Part shown: piece after piece, positions 60,536-64,000 of the stretch | Layout of the letters: the number at the start of each line of letters is the position of its first letter | Numbering within the stretch: the first letter of the stretch is position 1 | Source of the DNA: Sclerurus mexicanus | Taxonomy: Eukaryota; Chordata; Aves; Passeriformes; Furnariidae | Assembly: GCA_013396755.1 (NCBI GenBank) | Contig: VWZF01007068.1 | Location: 987,516-1,051,515 of the forward strand | Direction: 5' to 3' | Length of the DNA: 64,000 nt | Notes under the pieces: generated by a model | The model's database searches: none | Told to the model about the DNA's origin: nothing | Seen by the model: the letters and a program-made list of their open reading frames with translations, nothing else | Program-made: the position numbers and the translations under genes

Positions 60536-62361
60536 CCCCCCCAAATGCTGCATCCAGCTTAATGTTTCATAAAGCAAATCACTGAATAAATTTGTAATTT
60601 CTGTTATCAAGGCCTTAAATGCCTGAGGTGCTTTGTGTTTCATATTCACAAGGCTGAAGTTGCACATAATTAAAATCCTGTCATTTCAGCATGAATTATT
60701 TTATTGAGTCATATTTTATTCACATGCCTTTTCTCTTTCAAGGTTCTCTGGTATGCATCAAACACTTGCATGTTAGTCCTACAGTCTGCTGTAGCAGCTT
60801 AGCTTGGATTAATTTCTTACGCTTCTTAGTTTGTGAAACAGCTCTGCTTTTGAGTTTTAGCTTCTGCATTTTCCACACTTCACTTCCTCCTCTTCTGATT
60901 TTTTTTCTTCCTCCTAGAAATTGTCCAGAAAGATTGTATTTTTAGTGGATGTTTCAATGTCTGGCCCTAAATGCAGAACAAAGTTCCCAGAAAAGATACA
61001 CTGTATGTGTTTAGGGAACATAAATGTATCATGGTAATTATTAGTTCTTTGAATACCTCTTTATAATTCACACCCCATTATTCTCAATGCCATATTCCAT
61101 CCTAATATTTTTTATGGTGTTTTCTACCAATGCAAAACAAGAGCAACACCAAATAAATATGGAAGAAAAGTCACTTTGGAAATAAAGTAGTACTGTCCTT
61201 GGGAAGAGAGGACTTTTGAGAGATATGGATTTGTAATTCTTCCCGTTTTGTTTTGTCTTCCCACGCAAGAACAGACCGTGCTGCGTGGTGTTTCTTCAGG
61301 CATTGTGCAAGCTAGTGCACAGTTAATATTACACTGGGGTGGGTCTGCCAGAGTTCTTAAACCATGCACTGTAGAGCTGTGTGTGGGCATCCTTAGGTGG
61401 CTCTTTTTAATAAAAGGCACAAAAGTAAGGCCCCGTGTGGCACAAGGCATAAACATTTCATAGGGGTCAGAAAGCATGTGTAAATACGTGACATGGTGGT
61501 GAAATAATGCTGGTGTTTAAAGTATTTTTTCAGTTTTGCTCATCTTGGTCATGCTTAGTTCTCAGATGCAATGAAATTCCTAAAGAACAATTGTCCTTTT
61601 TGCTTGCTACACAGCTTCGTGTTTTCCTCAGTATATGGCTGTTTAACCAGCTCAAAGCAAATAGTTTAACAGGTCAGACTAACTCCTTATTGTATGTGTA
61701 GTGAGGGTAAGATAAGAAACCTAATATATGTATCACTCCTAAAAAAGGCGTTGTGTTCATACGGAAATGTTAATGTATGCCCTGTAAGCCAGCCATTGTA
61801 GCTGGTCTTTCTAAACCACTGAGAAACGAAAAACCTGTTTTTCATGCAGCTTTCAGAGCATTTTATTTAGTATGTTCATTTACAGATGGAAATGGGATTG
61901 GGTGGAGGAGGTCTTAACTATCCAGGTTCACTTGCTGAGCCAATGAGAGCATGAAGTTCTCCAGTCTCAGCCTAGTGCAGTTTCTATCGGGTCACAGTCT
62001 TACCTCCAGTATTTGTGCTTCATTAGCATGTGCTTTTAAAACATGCATTTTCCTTGTTTGAGGCTCAGTGGGTCTGTTTCCAAAGGCCCGAGTACTCGGG
62101 TTTTTCAGTGACTTCAGCAGTGCAACTGCCTAATACCATTCACTGAAGTCAGCTTGCATAAGACACGACTCAAAACTTATTCAGCCTTATAAATGACTGC
62201 CTTTGATTTCAGCGTGCTTCACAATGGGCTGCAATTCACTGAGGAGCCTGGGCACCCAGCAAGGTAAAGTGCTGCTGAGTGTCCTAGCCCCAGTCCCACC
62301 AAATACTCTGTAAAGGACCATGGATTGCATAGTTTCATTCTTGCTTTTGAAGTTGTATTTT

Positions 62362-62415
62362 TGATGTGTTGGTTGTTTAGGGTTTGGTTTTTTGTTTATT
62401 TATTTGGGTTTTTTG
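62362..62415 (+). repeat. T/G-rich low-complexity tract
   Basis: 'ttgatgtgttggttgtttag' running into 'ggtttggttttttgttt' and 'tatttgggttttttga'. Confidence 0.65.
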
Positions 62416-64000
62416 AGTCAGAATTATGACCAGAACACCTCTCATGGTCCAGACTTTGTAATTCCAGTTTTAGATTCCTTTTATAAATCTAAGCCTCATT
62501 TTCCCAGTTGGATAAGTTTTCTTAAGAACTGCTTGGAACATGTTTTAAGGTCTTGCTGTCCGTGTGGCTTTGTGTCAGAACAGGAGCAATGACTTTTGGT
62601 TTTTTTGCTGAGTGCAGTCCAAACCCAGTTTTGTATGAAACTAGGCCTGTTCTGCCCTGGCATGGTCCTGGAGCAGTAAAATAGTCTCTGTGGTGTTATG
62701 TGGGGGACAGGCAGGAGCAGAGCTGTACATACAGCCCAGAGCAGCTGTATGCTGCTTTCCTCAGGGCAGTGGAGCACTCTGAGCCAGCCCTCTCCATGAA
62801 CCAAGTTGCCCAACATTTATGCTTCAAATACTTCCCTGACCTATATCCCAGACTAAAGCTTCCTCTTCTAGTATTGATTTAAGACTTGAGTATCAGTGGC
62901 TTATTTTTCTACATTATAGTTCTCCTTCCTAATAGTCCTCTGGGATATGCAGAGGAACAAAGTCAGACCTGCAAAGCAGTAAAAATGAGGGAAGGGGAAA
63001 AGCATAGGAAGGACACCGATGGAAAGGGACAGAGATTGAATTGCAGTGCAACACATAGAGAATTTTGGTTCAGCGATCAAATTTTGTACTGTACTATTTG
63101 CCAAAATAGAAAAAACACAGCATTCATTCTCATGAAAGCTCTCCTACAGGAATTTGTTAGCTTACTTTAAGTTTCTTATTATTTATAAGATCTGACCCAG
63201 ACCTTCTCATTAACTGTTCCCAAAACACTAGAAAAGGAAAGTAGAAGTACTTCCTGCTTCCGGTATCTCTCTAGTTAACAACTGTGCCTCTTAGAGCAAA
63301 GAGAAAATAGCCACTGGTGATAAAAACTCACCCTGCTCACTCTCATGAGTAAGGAGTGTTGCTGCAGCAGCTGCTGCTTCTCCCCAGGATCCTCATGCAG
63401 CAGCAGTTACCAAATTGCTCCACACTGCAAACAATTTAATTGTGGGCAAAGAAAGGTTTACTCATCTCCTTCCTCCACTTTGGCTGCCTGTTCCTTCTGT
63501 TAAGTCTTTGCTGTTTTAATGTTTAAAACACTGTCCTAGGCTGGGCTCCTGAAGGAGTACAGATGTTCAGAAGTTACTGGGTTCTTTGTTCAGATATTGG
63601 CCTGGTCCATCAGTCATGAGCTTTGTGAAAGCATAAGAAACCATTTATATTCCATCTCTGCATGTGAACAGGCTTGCAATACTGAGTTTCAGGGTTGTGC
63701 CCTCTTTCAGCAGCAGTTGTCCCTTGTGGAGCCTGGTCTCTGCAGCTGAACCAGTGGTGGGCAGCCTGCTGTCTCCAAATGAATCTTGATACATCAGACC
63801 ATCATCTTCATAGCTGTTGGTGTCCTGGTACTACCTACTCATCCACCTCCTTGCTTTGTGGTTGTTGGGATCTAATATTCTTGAATACAAGCAGTCAAAA
63901 ATGACAGCAGTGGCTTAGTATTTGTAAAATTAACTAAACTCTGAGATCTGGCTGCTTTCAGTTTGTTTTATTCTGGCTGAGTTTATATGCTCATCAAAGG

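Larger units (their letters stand above)
52466..64000. other. Intergenic, no supported gene
   Basis: About 11.5 kb of AT-rich sequence. SPATS2L is the expected next gene on the plus strand, but none of its coding exons is seen; non-coding 5' exons would be invisible to this reading. A/C- or T/G-rich tracts occur at 54426-54482, 57781-57850, 60490-60535 and 62362-62415. Frames such as 56535-56912 (-) and 61124-61477 (-) show no family resemblance and no splice or start context that argues for them. Confidence 0.5.

Noticed and set aside
52500..64000. SPATS2L, expected downstream of MAIP1
   Set aside because: No coding exon resembling it is visible. Any non-coding 5' exons cannot be told from background.

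Overview
This is nuclear DNA from a bird. The evidence is several CR1 LINE copies with the usual avian 3' end, a solo LTR of a type common in songbird genomes, short introns, and a gene order (C2orf69, TYW5, MAIP1) that matches the vertebrate block on human 2q33.1 and chicken chromosome 7. The base composition is AT-rich with a few GC-rich islands at promoters. Nothing prokaryotic, no CRISPR array and no tRNA or rRNA gene was seen.

Layout. Bases 1 to about 24,700 hold no gene I can name: unique AT-rich sequence with a solo LTR (about 2828-3120), CR1 pieces and a few splice-flanked open stretches. A decayed non-LTR retrotransposon tail (about 24797-25203) abuts a GC-rich zone (25193-26400) that holds the start of C2orf69 (+). 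Its last exon is intact (27346-28185), but its first coding exon is lost in an assembly gap written as one N at 25892; only the last two bases and the splice donor remain. C2orf69 and TYW5 are tail to tail. TYW5 (-) is complete in eight coding exons (45092 down to 37004) and predicts a 339-residue JmjC hydroxylase. Head to head with it, across a GC-rich interval, lies MAIP1 (+), five coding exons from 45321 to 52285. A second single N at 45320 removes its start codon and mitochondrial targeting part. From 52,470 to the end I see no supported gene.

Function. C2orf69 and MAIP1 both act in mitochondria: a hydrolase-like protein needed for respiratory function, and a matrix AAA protease partner. 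TYW5 hydroxylates the wybutosine precursor in phenylalanine tRNA. They are linked by old synteny and, for TYW5 and MAIP1, probably by a shared two-way promoter; nothing here shows they form one pathway.

Most striking: both single-N gaps fall exactly in GC-rich first exons, so automated models will be N-truncated; TYW5 carries a perfect 30-bp coding duplication in its N-terminus; an RTE-like LINE tail sits at the C2orf69 promoter; and an unidentified splice-flanked open reading frame with a poly(A) signal lies at 8948-9474. I found no convincing wholly new system.
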